A stretch of 64,000 nucleotides of DNA from Tetmemena sp. SeJ-2015. Its lineage: Eukaryota > Ciliophora > Spirotrichea > Sporadotrichida > Oxytrichidae. Made by a program: the position numbers and the translations under genes. The notes beneath the pieces are model-generated. The model was not told the DNA's origin and did no database searches. It saw nothing but the letters and a program-made list of their open reading frames with translations. Positions 20,084-33,636 of the stretch are shown in pieces. Each line of letters begins with the position of its first letter. Position 1 is the stretch's first letter. Location: positions 1 to 64,000 of the forward strand of contig JAJKFJ010021624.1 in NCBI GenBank assembly GCA_027382625.1, given 5' to 3'.

Positions 20084-22150
20084 TCAAATAATGATCTCTA
20101 AAAAGATTCGTGATAGTTGAGTTTTCCTACATCTCTTGCTGAAAATCAAAACACTTATTGATTCAATCAAGATTGCTTTGTGAATAATCATGAGCTAAAA
20201 AATAATTTAAGCTTATTAAGTTGAGAGGCAAAGATCCTCTAGGTCTTAAATTAGCATTTGATTTTTTGTGAACTTTTTACTTTTTTATTTCAGTTTAATT
20301 TTTTTATCTTTCTGAGTAATAAAATGGTCCATAAAGTTGCCATTTTCAGAAGCACTTTGGTTCTATATATTTGAAATACTTGACTTTGGTTTAACTGAAT
20401 TTCCTTTTTCCGCGAGTTTAGAAATGACTTTATGAAGTCTTTGCGCCTTTTCTATCTCATCTTGTTTGATATTGAGGAAGGTGAGAGTTTCTATTGAAAC
20501 ACTTGGAATATCTCTAATGTGCTTATTTGATAAGTAGTGAGAATGTAACTAGGACTTAGTTACAAATGCCTTTGTGCAATCCCCTATCCTGCATTCAAAC
20601 TTTCTTTCATTCTCCTAAGGGAATAAAGTTAATTACTTAAGGATATTATGCGAAGTAATTAAAAGTTCAAATTAAGACTTACCTCACTATGAGTCTTGAG
20701 ATGAACCTTTAGGTTCCCGGACTCTGTGAAAGCTTTGTCACACTAATCGCATTTGTAAGGCTTCTCACCAGTGTGCTTTCTAAGATGGACTTTCAGGACA
20801 CTCCTTCTAGCAAAGCTATCAGTGCAACCAGGGTGAGGGCATTCAAAGTCTTTTAGCTTTTCATGAACACTCTTCACATGATCCTTCAAATGTCCATTAG
20901 TTGTGAACTTCTTAGAGCATTCAGAGCACTCAAAATTTTTGGAGGAACTAAATATTTAGTGGACAAAAGATAAGTTAAATTTAAAGGAGGACTTGTGAGT
21001 CTAAATATGACTCTTGTAGCTAATCTTGTCAGTAAATACTTAGCCGCAGTCTGGCTACAAGCAGATAAAGGAAATTTCCTTTTTGCACTAAATAAAATTA
21101 TGAGCTACAAAAAAAGATCTTTGAATAAGTTAAATTCGATAACGATATTAGTATTCTATTTAATTAAATGATGATTTACATTTTTAGAGCGCTTATGTAC
21201 CTCTATGGTATTTTTTGCGAAAGATGCGCTCCCGGGCAAGCATGTAAATAGTGTCTTCCCCTCTTATTTCTCTTCAAATGACTGACTTCCTTGTCTGTAC
21301 TAAGCAAACGACCTTTTAACTCCAATTTTGTCTGGAAGTTAGAAAATTGGATGCTTCTATATTTCTAACGAGCTCATGCTGATCGAGAGAGTTCTAGCTA
21401 TATTTTAATCAAAAGTGCTTGTCAGCTTTTTAGTGGTAGCTGGTTTTAGACTGTTCTACATTTGAATATCAAGACCAAAGGATTATTCGGTAGGTATGCT
21501 TCTTTCAAGCTCTGAAGCTTTTAATTAACAATTGAAAATCATTATTAGATTTTGAGGAAAGGGAGACTTATTTGTGCGAATGTACAGGCTCGATGAAATC
21601 ATCAATCTTGGAGAGACTTGTCATGAGCTGCTCAATATCTAGACCCATATTAAATGGAGAGGGTTTAGTTATTGGGGCGGCCTTATTTATTATTGAAATA
21701 TTCTGGGCGGTAGAGATTTGAATTTAAGATACTCGACTACTCTCGTTTTCTTAGATATCGGTGTGTTAAAGCTGAGTTAAAGGTTAGGCGGACGTGGGAT
21801 TAGCGGATGGGTAAGTGAATTTTGCCTGGAATGGATTTGAGGGAGCTTTGATTTATCGGGAGCTTAAGTTGCAGACTCTCTTGGAAGCAAGCATGCTTGG
21901 AAAAGTGCGGTTTTGAGCTGTAGAAAAATTAGAGTTTTTGAGGGATCCGCAATTTGAAGAGGAACTGGAGTATATATTTTGAATAAATGGAGCGTCTATA
22001 ACTTAAGCAAGGGCTCCCTTGCTTTTCAAACTCTGCTCGGAGAGTTCAGACCCTGAGACAGACGAGATTTCCTATCTGCAAGCTTAGTCTGAAGCATAGA
22101 GATCCAAATGCAGTATTTGAAAGTCAGCTAAGTTCAAAATACTTATTACT
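20084..22150 (-). CDS. C2H2 zinc-finger protein 1 (TFIIIA-like fingers)
   Basis: Minus-strand gene. The N-terminal region (about 22140-21560) is Ser/Gln-rich and disordered ([37 protein letters not shown]). After interrupted coding at 21540-21120 come C2H2 fingers: [57 protein letters not shown], the linker [28 protein letters not shown], and after an intron (GTAAGT..TTAG near 20675-20610) [20 protein letters not shown] Lys-rich tail follows, with the last in-frame TGA at 20084-20086. Fingers with CX4C spacing and TGEKP linkers indicate a nucleic-acid-binding protein of the TFIIIA style. The exact number of fingers and the start codon are uncertain. Confidence 0.8.
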
Positions 22151-22814
22151 GTAAATATTAATATATGCCAAAAATAATTGAATTTATATAAAACTAGTAA
22201 TTTAATTAAATCAATAAATTATAGTTGTAAATTGTTGACCGTTAAAATGAGCGCTACATAGATGAAAATGGGTTTGTTAGATACCGTATTGAAATTTATG
22301 ATTATATTGATCTTGCTTAAATTACTATCGGAGTTGTCTAAGAAGATATACTGATGCTATAAACTTTGAAAAAAATATTAGCCAAATTAAAAACCTTCTG
22401 CCAAAGGTAACTCTTTACACATACATCTTAAACGGGGTAGTCATAAGGATGAAAGTTACTTTAAATTAATGCTTATCTTAATTCTCTTTTTTATTAAATT
22501 CTTAGCTATATTAAGGACCTAATTTACTGAGCACCCCTACCGTTGCAAGAAATAAAATGTCCTAATTCTTTATTTCTAATAATTTTTACAAATTCAATTT
22601 AATTGACTAAAGAATTTACAAATTAATTTATATCTAATTTAATTCCTTTTTTTAAAACCATATATTTCAAAAAATACGCAAGAATTGCTAAAAAAAAATT
22701 AAGAAGATTTTTATTAAATTGAAGAAATAATCATTTAAGAGTATATGCTTTATTAAAAATTATTTGGGTAAATTGAATATTTGAAATAAAATTAAGTTCT
22801 AATTTGCTAGCACT
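22151..22814. other. AT-rich non-coding region
   Basis: No coherent frame or repeat found. It probably contains promoter or germline-limited sequence upstream of zinc-finger gene 1. Confidence 0.4.
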
Positions 22815-23480
22815 TAAGTTTTTAACTTTAATATGGATTAAATATATTTTTAAAGTCATTCTCGTCTTTTGAGAAGGCAGCTGTTTGATTAGAATCTTTA
22901 GTGCTAATGACGCACTTTGCTTTTGGGCTCTGAATCATATCTCCAAAACTCTAATTATTGGAGTCTTTCTTACTCTAGATTTCAGGACAGTAGGATTGCG
23001 AGCTATGAGCTTTTTCTAGAAGGAGAAGATCGGTGATTCCCACACAGTTAACTTCATAATCAAAATGTGAGATCTCATAGTTGCAACTCGTATCTTAATC
23101 TTAGCTTCCCTCTTTCTCATAAGATTTTCGATTAGTGCTAGGTAAAGTAGGCACCTCAGAGAAGGGGGTAGTTATTGAGCTCAAGCAGTGGCGTTATTAA
23201 AATTTCTGAGGACTGATGTCTGCTTAGATTTTTTTCGAATGCTAATCTTAGGCTATCAGTTCGCTATTAATAAAAATGAGAAATTGGTATCGTGGTAGTT
23301 CATGGCTTGTTGGAGTTTGTAGAATTTAAAAGTTATACAACGCAATTTAAGTCAAACCATTTAAGGAAATATAAGGAGCTTATCTTCAATAATTTTGATC
23401 AGTATTAAACAGCCATCCATTCAAATTTGCCGCTACTTTTGAATTTTTCTTAAAGCTTTTCACTTTATCCTAAAGTGGCA
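22815..23480 (-). CDS. Hypothetical protein
   Basis: The minus strand carries one open stretch of about 190 codons with TAA/TAG as Gln: SEVPTLPSTNRKSYEKEG, then SCNYEISHFDYEVNCVGI, TDLLLLEKAHSSQSYCPE, and a polar C-terminus with SKDENDFKNIFNPY. Composition is mixed and not low-complexity, which argues for real coding. The start lies upstream in the less clear 23300-23480 region. No domain recognised. It lies directly downstream of POLD2 on the same strand and might be a separate gene or a 3' neighbour. Confidence 0.4.
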
Positions 23481-23643
23481 CAATAAAGTAAATATTGTAT
23501 ATATGCTATAATTGATCGATAGAGAGTCTATTTTCTTTATTTTTGTAAGTGAAGGTATAAATTTAAGTCAAATTTTTTGGTGCATATTTGATGATTTTAG
23601 TAAAAAGCTAAAGATAAGTTGTAGAATTGAAGAATTAAAAAAA

Positions 23644-25401
23644 TCAAAGATCATCTCCTATAACATGATCTATCATTCTGTCTATATCTTTGCTAATATG
23701 CGCAATTCTGATTATCTTTTCATGCTAGAACTCTATAGTTTTTACTGTTAAAGTCTAAATATCTAATAATACTAGAATCCCTGTCTCTCTAAATTTTGGA
23801 ATGCTTATCATCTTTATCAATCTGGAAGTTTTGGAGTTTATTTGCTAATCTTTTAGAGATCCTTCAACTTATTGAGACATTGTTTCTTCAGAGCTGTCTT
23901 CCTTGATTACTCTCCTATTTTTTTCAAGTCGATCTGCTGCAGCTGAATTCTTGATTGGTTACTCTTCATCTTAAAATTCCTAATGTATCAGCTTTTCGCC
24001 AAAAGCATCTTAATTGCCACAAAAGTAGACATGAGGAAGTTATGATATCACAAAAGGATCGTACTCTATAAAGGGATAAGATCGAAGTGTATCTGGGCAA
24101 GTGGGGCACAGATGTCTTATATCCAAAGTCATTTCCATCACTTCAATAGAGTCCGTGAAGCAAGTATACTTCTTGATGTCGTTGATGTTCTAACCAGAAG
24201 TTCCTAAAAACCTGAGCCCATTAATTTCAAACTGATTCGGATTAGGAACTTGCTAAACGTTCTTTCTCTATTAATTTAACCTACAAAATAATGAAGAGTG
24301 AAGTTGTTATTAAGGCATCAAACCACTACAGAAGTCACTATCCCCAGGCATAACATCAATATCTACTACTTGAGCTACTCTATTCAAGAATTCTTCAAAT
24401 TGATCAGTAACATCTTAGAGCTACTTGTAAACATCGTCATTTATTCTCTGTGTTCTATAAGATCCTCTATTAACCAAGTCTTAGTCATAAACTTCCTCAA
24501 TAGAATTCCCGCATATAACCATTCGTTTGATCTATTAAGAGAGTTATCTAAGGCTTCTACTTTAGCTTTGTCCTCTCAAAAATGACATTAAATTGTTCAC
24601 TGTCCCAACATTTTAAGTTTGCCCAAAATTTAAGCCTGAGACAAATGCAATGTATTGAGATGATGAATTTGACATGTCTAAATTACTTTATTTATCAGAT
24701 TCCTTATTTGCTGCTTCATTTTATAACCATAATTTCGAATTTTCCAGAAGGTAGCCCGGAAGTGGTAAGCTACTGCTTTAAAGATCTATTCCTGCTGAGC
24801 AATGACCATACACAGTAAAGTTTCCATCTTTATCTACTTATCCTAAGAAGCCTAAGATTGCTCCCGTGACAAAGCAATCAGGATTTACTAGCTTCTATGG
24901 TTTAATTTTGATTCTTCCTGAAGAATCTTCTAATACAAGATAGTCATCGGCACTACAGTATCTTTCAGTAGTCCTGTCATCTTGAATCACTCCCACAATA
25001 TTTGTCAAAATGCAAGGCTTTTTAGGCATTTCCTTAAACAAAGTTCCAATTATTACAGTTGTCTTGTTTGGCTTGATGTCAAGAATATTTTGAATGTAGC
25101 ACAATCCCTCTTCCCCATTTTAATAAGCTGGATTACTGCCCCACAGAGCATATGATTTGGAATGAACCAATTCTCTCAAAGTTGAAAGCCTTTTAAAGTA
25201 GAATTGAGAGTACTGGACTGGATCTCTTTTATCTGTCATTCTAAACATTTGGTTGAATTCCTTGTAAATTATGTTAGTGCAGTCTCTTCTCCCTAACCCT
25301 ACTCTTTGCTGTAAGCCAGGCCTTATTTTTGCAGAAAGGTCAGTATTTTGATCTTCCTATTATAGACTCAAACTCTCAAATTTTCTAAGATAAAACTTCA
25401 T
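23644..25401 (-). CDS. POLD2: DNA polymerase delta small subunit (B-subunit)
   Basis: One uninterrupted frame of about 585 codons from Met 25401 to TGA 23644-23646, with TAA/TAG as Gln and no IES. Recognisable blocks in order: the OB-fold entry YIQNILDIKPNKTTVIIGTL followed by FKEMPKKPCIL, YLVLEDSSGRIKI, YIAFVSGLNFGQT, VICGNS, the inactive phosphoesterase signature VVDIDVMPGDSDF with LMPQQQLHSSLF, NGLRFLGTSGQNI, and CPDTLRSYPF with PHVYFCGN. These match POLD2 of yeast and animals and its length. The protein scaffolds polymerase delta and links the catalytic subunit to the other accessory subunits in nuclear DNA replication. The start was chosen as the first in-frame Met before conserved sequence. 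Confidence 0.95.
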
Positions 25402-25922
25402 AATGAAAATGGTCTCAAAAAGAACTCTTAAAACCAAAATGAGATTAAATGTTCAATAAAGGTAAATAATTTATCCTCTTATTTAATTGATTTGATCATT
25501 CAAATTCTAATAGGAAAATTAAAAGAGTTAAGTGAATAGGAAATAAATTAATAGAATTTAATTATAAAAACCAGATCATTAAATTAGAATAAGGAAAGTT
25601 TAATGTTACTCCATTTGGATGAATAAAAATTAGGGCTGACTTCTAAAATCCAAGCTGTAAAATTCACAAATCCGCCAACAATGAACATATTTTGGCTCTC
25701 TATTCCTAAAAGGAATAACTTATTTAATGTAAGAGGATCTATCTCAGGAAGAAGAATAATAATCGAAACTAGAATCAGATGGTTAACCTATTCAGTGAAT
25801 CGAAAGAAGCTGCATTTAATAATTTAATATTGATTAAAAAATGAAATAGTTTTTGAGATGAAATAAAATGGTTGCAAATTTAGATAGATTGAAAATAGGA
25901 GGATATTTAGAAAGGTATTTAT
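25402..25922. other. AT-rich intergenic spacer
   Basis: Likely contains the POLD2 promoter and the 3' flank of zinc-finger gene 2. No coding seen. Confidence 0.45.
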
Positions 25923-28230
<2,308 letters not shown>

Positions 28231-28636
28231 TAAATAAAATTAAAGGTATTAATTCTTTGAGGCACCTCACAAAAGGACAAAGCATGTACTTTGACACTCC
28301 TTTTTCTGGCTTAATTTTTTATTGGCCTAGTTAAATATCACTAAATTGAATTTATTGAATTCATATTATGAATTCTTAAAATTAAGGAATATTATTTCAG
28401 GGTCGGGACATATTTGAGTTAGACATTTTGGATATGCGATAATTAGTAGCTCTCTCAGTATTAAGTACTTACAATCATTCAAGTTTATTCCCTAGTTTTA
28501 AAAATATCTTATCATCTATTTCCTTGCAGTGCTCCTCCCTCCGTTATCATCGCCGAGGTCCATTTCAATTCTTTGTCTCTAAAATTGAATCTAATCTGAC
28601 TAAATCTTACTATAATAAATACAAAATCTAATTTTC
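28231..28636. other. Spacer
   Basis: May contain the 5' exon of zinc-finger gene 2 (CPF..C-like residues near 28270), otherwise AT-rich. Confidence 0.3.
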
Positions 28637-29310
28637 TCACTTCTTTTTCAGCAGCCTTTTCATTAAACTATAATCCAAAATGGTAAAAATAAATTCATCA
28701 TCAGTTTTCTCTCTTAAGTAGCATATGAGATAAAATTAGTCTGGTATGAGTGCATCGATATTTCTCACAACGTCAGGGGGAAGTTTAAGCTAACCTTCTT
28801 CCTCCTCCTCGTCTTCAGATCCATAGTCTCCCTCCTAGTCAGAGTCAGCGTTATTGCTTTTTGCTTTTGGCTGTCTCCTTTTTCTATTGGGGTACAGCTT
28901 TTTCATTTCTTCAAATTTTTGAGGATCTTTATCAAAATCCACTGGCTTAAATCCCACAACCTAATCTTCTTCGATCCCCAAAAGGAAAGTCAACTAGAAA
29001 AAATTAGTTACAAAGCAAAATATTCAAAACACAGTTTAAGCCGAAATAATTAGTTCAGCATAAATTATTCGCAATCAAATAAATATTCTCAGGCTCGCCT
29101 AAATAATTTAATTTAGGGCTCCTTAATTTTTGATTTTTATTTTTTATATGTTAATAAAATAATGGGAGTAGTGGAGAGAGTTCTTGAGTAGTGAGGGTCG
29201 AAACTTACCCTTTGGACTAATCTTTCGTAATTGTCCGTGGCGAAAACTTTAGCTTTTATTTTGTGATTGATGAAGGTGACTCCAATCCACATGTCCTCCC
29301 GCGTTCTCAT
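28637..29310 (-). CDS. Hypothetical acidic protein
   Basis: Starts at Met 29310 (MRTREDMWIGVTFINHKIKA) and ends with MKRLLKKK at TGA 28637-28639. One GT..AG intron of roughly 220-240 nt (GTAAGTTTCG to TTTTTTCTAG, about 29210-28995) joins NYERLVQR to LTFLLGIEEDQVVGF in frame. It is much longer than the other introns here, so it may hide an IES. The middle is basic (YPNRKRRQPKAK), followed by a strongly acidic run of Asp/Glu and then a C-terminal hydrophobic/helical segment (LPPDVVRNIDALIPDQFYLI). No family is recognised; the acid-base pattern fits a nuclear or chromatin-associated protein, but that is only inference. Confidence 0.6.
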
Positions 29311-30242
29311 CTCAAATATAATAAATAGTGATATCTCTTATTCCTATTCTACTTATACTTTAAATTGAATTACTAATCCAATATTATTTTTTATTGGAGT
29401 TTAGTGATCTTTCTTTTCCATATTTGAGCGAATTTTAATCTTCCAATGAGATAATGCTTAATTATAGCTACTCTAATAAAAAGAGTAAATTTATTATTTC
29501 ATTTAGATTTCGCAATAGGTGAATCAAACTCCAATCAGATTCGTGGTTGATAAGTTATAAATAAATTATTTCAGTATATTGCAAACTCCTAAAAAGAGTT
29601 TATAAGCTTCATTAAGAAAATAAATTTCCTATAAAAGTAAAAACTTGAAATACTCTTTCATGATAATGACTTTTATAGAGTTTGGGGTTGAATGTGTCCA
29701 AGTATATTTAATTATAAATATTATCAAAATATATTTTATTTAATAATTTTGATTAAATTTTATCAAAGGAATATAATATAGTTAAAATTTTAATTAAATT
29801 CGGTGATTGGTTAAAAGAATAAATGGAGAGTGAAAATGTTCGTTGAAATCAAATACCCTGATATAGCTTTTCATGAATAAAAATATATGAGTCTTCTTAT
29901 CACTTGTAGCACCTCTTCGAGGAGATATAATCCGCATTCTTCAATGTTCCCTTAATTGTTGTTTAATTTGAGATCCATTAAATTCAGATAAAATCTTATT
30001 ATCTAAAATCTATATTTTATTTAATACTATTTTGATTGTAATTTAATTTATATCTAAAATATCTAATACTAAGCAATATTTTTTTAAGCACTCATTTTCT
30101 ATAATTAAACTAATAGATTATAATGTTGACGTGAAGTTACACACTCTAATCCAAATAAATATAATTTCTTAAAAATTTTCTCTCTTTTGCGTATTTTAAA
30201 AAGCATATTCTAAATAAAACAAAATAATTAAAAAATTAGAAA
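29311..30242. other. AT-rich intergenic region between divergent genes
   Basis: About 930 bp without coherent frames; presumably contains promoters for both flanking genes. No repeat noticed. Confidence 0.5.
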
Positions 30243-32701
30243 ATGTCAACGTTAGAAGCAAAAGGCGTGGGAGGTTAGCCTCGAAACTAGGCTGGCTTGG
30301 GAGATCAATTCGACTCCATCTTAAGAGACCAGAATGATTTACTCAATAACTTCGAACAAGAGGATATTTTACCTAAGATAGAGGAACTTCTCTCTTATCA
30401 AATTGAGGAATAGAGCTTGGCCTGCCCTAACTTAGAGGCAAACCCTATTTTTCAAAAATTGAGACACCGACTTCGGCAGTTTTATTTTCTTGCCGAGGAG
30501 TATAGGAGAAATGGGCCTACTCAAGCCTAATTAACTCAGCAGAAGAAACAAGGAATCGATTTCTCATTTAAAATTCAACTTCATAAAGGACTTAAAAGGC
30601 TTCTTAGAGAGGTAAACCTAATTAAGAAAATTACGGTTTGCAATCATGATAATTATAATTTCATCGAAGTTTAGTAATAACTAAGGATAAGACTAAGCAG
30701 ATGAATTTCTTAGGGAAGGTGTATACTTGGTATTTTCAAAAACTTGAATCAATTGGCTAAATGTCAAATTAGGAAAAAGATGAGGAGGAGATATTTTTGA
30801 ATCCCAGTCATATCGAGCAAATTCAAAAACGCAAAGAAGAACAGGCTGAAGTCAAGCGAGCAAAGTTACTTGATGAAGAATTGCATGAGCAAAAGGTCAA
30901 GCAACTATTTGATAATAAAGAGAGGACTTTACACAAAGACATCATACCTGCTCGGGATAGAATTGAGAGCTATAAGAGAAAAAGTTTTGGAAAGCTGTTT
31001 CAAAACAAGCTAGATGAAAGACCTTATAGCGCAGTCACTTAGAGTAATATAGGAGATGCCACTACATAAGCATAATCAGTCTTTGAGGAGGACGAAAGAT
31101 CAGTAAGGTCACACCCATTCAAGAACTTTTTCACTACTGGAGACCCCGTGGTATTTAAAAGCTAGAACCGATTTGAAGGAAAGTCTAATTTTCTCAGCTA
31201 CGTACCGACTGATGACATGGTGGAGCAAAAAATTGAAAAGAATTGGTATATGAATAAGAATAGATAAATCCAGGAGAAAAGAAGAGAAGAGGAGCTCAAG
31301 TAACATATGAAGGATTGGTCTAGTGCAAAGCAAAGGCTTGAAACCGAGATTTAAAGGAAGAAAGAGCATCAAAATTTTGGCACGAATTTCGAAGCTAGAG
31401 GCTTCGTGAGGAAAAATTGGAAGAGTAAGAACTTCAATCCTGATGATAATCCACTGCTTGAGGAGAGTTCAACTGATACAGAAGATTATGGCCAAGAGGA
31501 TAATCATGAGACTGAGGCTCAAGTAATTGGAAGAAAGGCCAGCTAGAAAATGAGATATGAACAGTCAGAGATAGTAGATGAGGATGAGTATGATGATGAA
31601 GATATTAAGGAAGATAATGATGAGGAAGGAAACGAATAGCAAGAGATTATGAACAGAATGAGAAAAGAACAACTGAGAAAAGAAGGAAGAGGACTGAAAA
31701 GCGCCTATCCAAGAATGAGAGGTTAAAAGAGCTTGATTGATATAAATAAACCTAACTTGCATGATTTGACAAAGGATCAACTTGGCTTCGGAATCAGACC
31801 TTCGACAGCAATTCAAATTAAACAGCTTGAGATGATTCAGGAGTATAATAAGGCTTTACCTAAGAAAAAGTAGAATCAGTCCTTACCTCTTATACAGGCT
31901 CATTAATATTTTATTGATTTATTCATAACGTGAGCACCAAAAGTATAATCAATAAGGATCACAAAAAAGGAACAGTCGAAGAAGTGATAAAGTATAACCC
32001 CATAGGATTTATAGATGACTAGCTAGATCCAAATGAGAATCAAGGCAGTAAATTCTAAATGCAAGGAAAAGTAAGAAATGTTAAAATCCAATCTGCCAAA
32101 CAACGAATTGAGTAACTTAGGAAATATAAAGGAGAACTGATAAATGCCAAGACTACTTTCACAGATGAGGCAAATTTAGATAATGTATTTGTAAGCTCTA
32201 GTAAGGGTGGAGATACTTACTCATTATCAGTCTATAACAAGGCAGAGAAGTACTCCAGGCCTTTAACAGCTCCAACATCAAACAACTTCTATATTTTTGT
32301 CTTTAACTGGTTTAAAGGCATGCAAAAATTACCAGCTGTTCCTGAGGAAGTAGAAATTCCAGAGCCAGTTGATACTATATACTTTTATACTTTTCATTTC
32401 GCTTTTAACTAGACTTCCTGATTTTAAGCCTTCTAAAGGCTTGCACTAAATTGCTAGAGGAGCTATAGATGGTTACAGACTCGAGTAAATGACTGAAATA
32501 GAATCAATTAAAGAGAGACTTGCAAAAGATGGTTGTCCTTAGGCAGTCTCAATTTTATAAAGAGCAATTTTGATGCCCGAGGATGTAGAATACGTGCCTG
32601 GAGTGAGAAAATATCCATCTCCTGGCGATGCTCTTATGATAAATCCTTTCCCCAAAAAGAAGAAAAAGGGTAAAAAGAAGAAGAAGAAGTCTAAGAAGTG
32701 A
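30243..32701 (+). CDS. Charged coiled-coil protein of unknown function
   Basis: Start AAAATG at 30243 (MSTLEAKGVGGQPRNQAG). An intron GTAAAC..AAGCAG near 30610-30699 joins GLKRLLRE to MNFLGKVYTWYFQ. Then come a long charged helical region (EQIQKRKEEQAEVKRAKL), a folded-looking block FKNFFTTGDPVVFKSQNRF, WYMNKNRQIQEKRREEEL, an Asp/Glu-rich run, and LTKDQLGFGIRPSTAIQIK. Two IESs are supported by pointers TCAT (31900) and ACTA (32374). The C-terminal part reads LPDFKPSKGLHQIARGAIDG, ERLAKDGCPQAVSILQRAIL and ends in a Lys-rich tail at TGA 32699-32701. Composition resembles ciliary or basal-body proteins. No family is named with confidence. Confidence 0.65.
31900..31922 (+). other. IES with TCAT pointer
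   Basis: TCAT at 31900-31903 and 31923-31926. Removing 23 bp avoids an in-frame TGA (31931) and joins SLPLIQAH to NVSTKSIINKDHKKG in frame. Confidence 0.65.
32374..32407 (+). other. IES with ACTA pointer
   Basis: ACTA at 32374-32377 and 32408-32411. Removing 34 bp joins EIPEPVDT to RLPDFKPSKG in frame and removes a TGA. Confidence 0.75.
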
Positions 32702-32764
32702 TTGCAATTGTTGTCGTTATTATGTATTTTCCAAAAGATTTCTTGTCAACTTTATAAGAGTGAT

Positions 32765-33513
32765 AACCCATTCAGGGTCAGATACTATAAGTACTATCTT
32801 CTGATAGAAGCTTCAAGCAATTCAAGCGAGTAGTTCTTGAATGAACAAGTGATGAATATGCTAGAAAGCATGTCAGATGACTACGAAGACGCACTAGTCT
32901 GCGATAGTGAGTAATCACTATTTGACAAAAGCAGTTTGTAATTACATTTAAAATTTGAATTGAATAGAAGGAAACAATCTGGAAGATTAGAGAGGGGATC
33001 TCGATGGCAACTGCACATAATGGCTTTGTAATTACTCCCCATCTTTACTAATTATTCTTTAGACAATCAAATTCGATGTGAGCGTCCAATCCAAAGATTT
33101 TGCTGACTTAGTCGACAAAACTCAAGAGCTTATCGGAGATAATTTGCATATTTTTAATTTTAAAGACAAGGCTGTGATGATTGGCCACGGACATATTGGA
33201 GACGGCAATCTTCATCTAAATTGTACCATCAAAGGATTCGAAGATAAATAACTGGTTTAAGACCTCTCAACTGTGCTAGAGCCTTTCGTTTTCAAATTCA
33301 TTAAGGAAAGAAAGGGCAGCATCAGTGCTGAGCACGGTATCGGCTAATAGAAAGCTAATCTATATTACAATATTTGAAGAAGTATTTGAAGCTAAATACT
33401 TAAACTTTTCTAAGTCAGAGTAAATGATTTAGTACATGTAAATGATCAAATAAAGTTTGGACCCACATGGAATAATGAATCCATGCAAGGTCCTGCCCTC
33501 TCCCTCTATCTGA
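32765..33513 (+). CDS. D2HGDH: D-2-hydroxyglutarate dehydrogenase, C-terminal part (inverted relative to its 5' part)
   Basis: Encodes the C-terminal half of an FAD-linked oxidase of the D2HGDH/D-lactate dehydrogenase family: YYLLIEASSNSSEQ, IWKIREGISMATAHNG, IKFDVSVQSKDFADLVDK, the metal-binding signature IGHGHIGDGNLHLN, LEPFVFKFIKERKGSISAEH followed by GIGQQKA, and LDPHGIMNPCKVLP, ending at TGA 33511-33513. It is cut by an IES with AA pointers (32929), a 35-nt GT..AG interruption (33028-33062) and an IES with AAGCTAA pointers (33352). It does not start with its own Met: its 5' edge is the pointer AACCCATTCA (32765-32774), present in inverted orientation at 33637-33646 at the end of the minus-strand 5' part. 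Confidence 0.93.
32929..32975 (+). other. IES with 2-bp pointer in D2HGDH
   Basis: Removal of 47 bp between AA dinucleotides joins EQSLFDK to IWKIREG in frame. The only GT..AG alternative gives a broken protein. Confidence 0.6.
33028..33062 (+). other. 35-nt intron, or IES, in D2HGDH
   Basis: GTAATT..TTTAG removal gives AHNGF-TIKFDVSV. A 3-bp AAT pointer would give AHNGF-VIKFDVSV. Both stay in frame. A pyrimidine-rich 3' end favours an intron. Confidence 0.6.
33352..33388 (+). other. IES with AAGCTAA pointer in D2HGDH
   Basis: AAGCTAA at 33352-33358 and 33389-33395. Removing 37 bp deletes a TGA and joins GIGQQKA to KYLNFSKSEQM in frame. Confidence 0.92.
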
Positions 33514-33636
33514 TAGATAAGTTTAAGGATGGATATATTTTAGGAGGGATCTGCTGTATATAATCTTTTAATCATAAGTTATGAATTTATAATGATTACA
33601 TCATCACGTTAATATCCTGAATCACTGTTTGCTCAT

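Noticed and set aside
24298..24818. Plus-strand frames of 95 and 78 codons.
   Set aside because: They are antisense shadows of POLD2, whose minus-strand frame carries the conserved VMPGDSDF and GTSGQN motifs.
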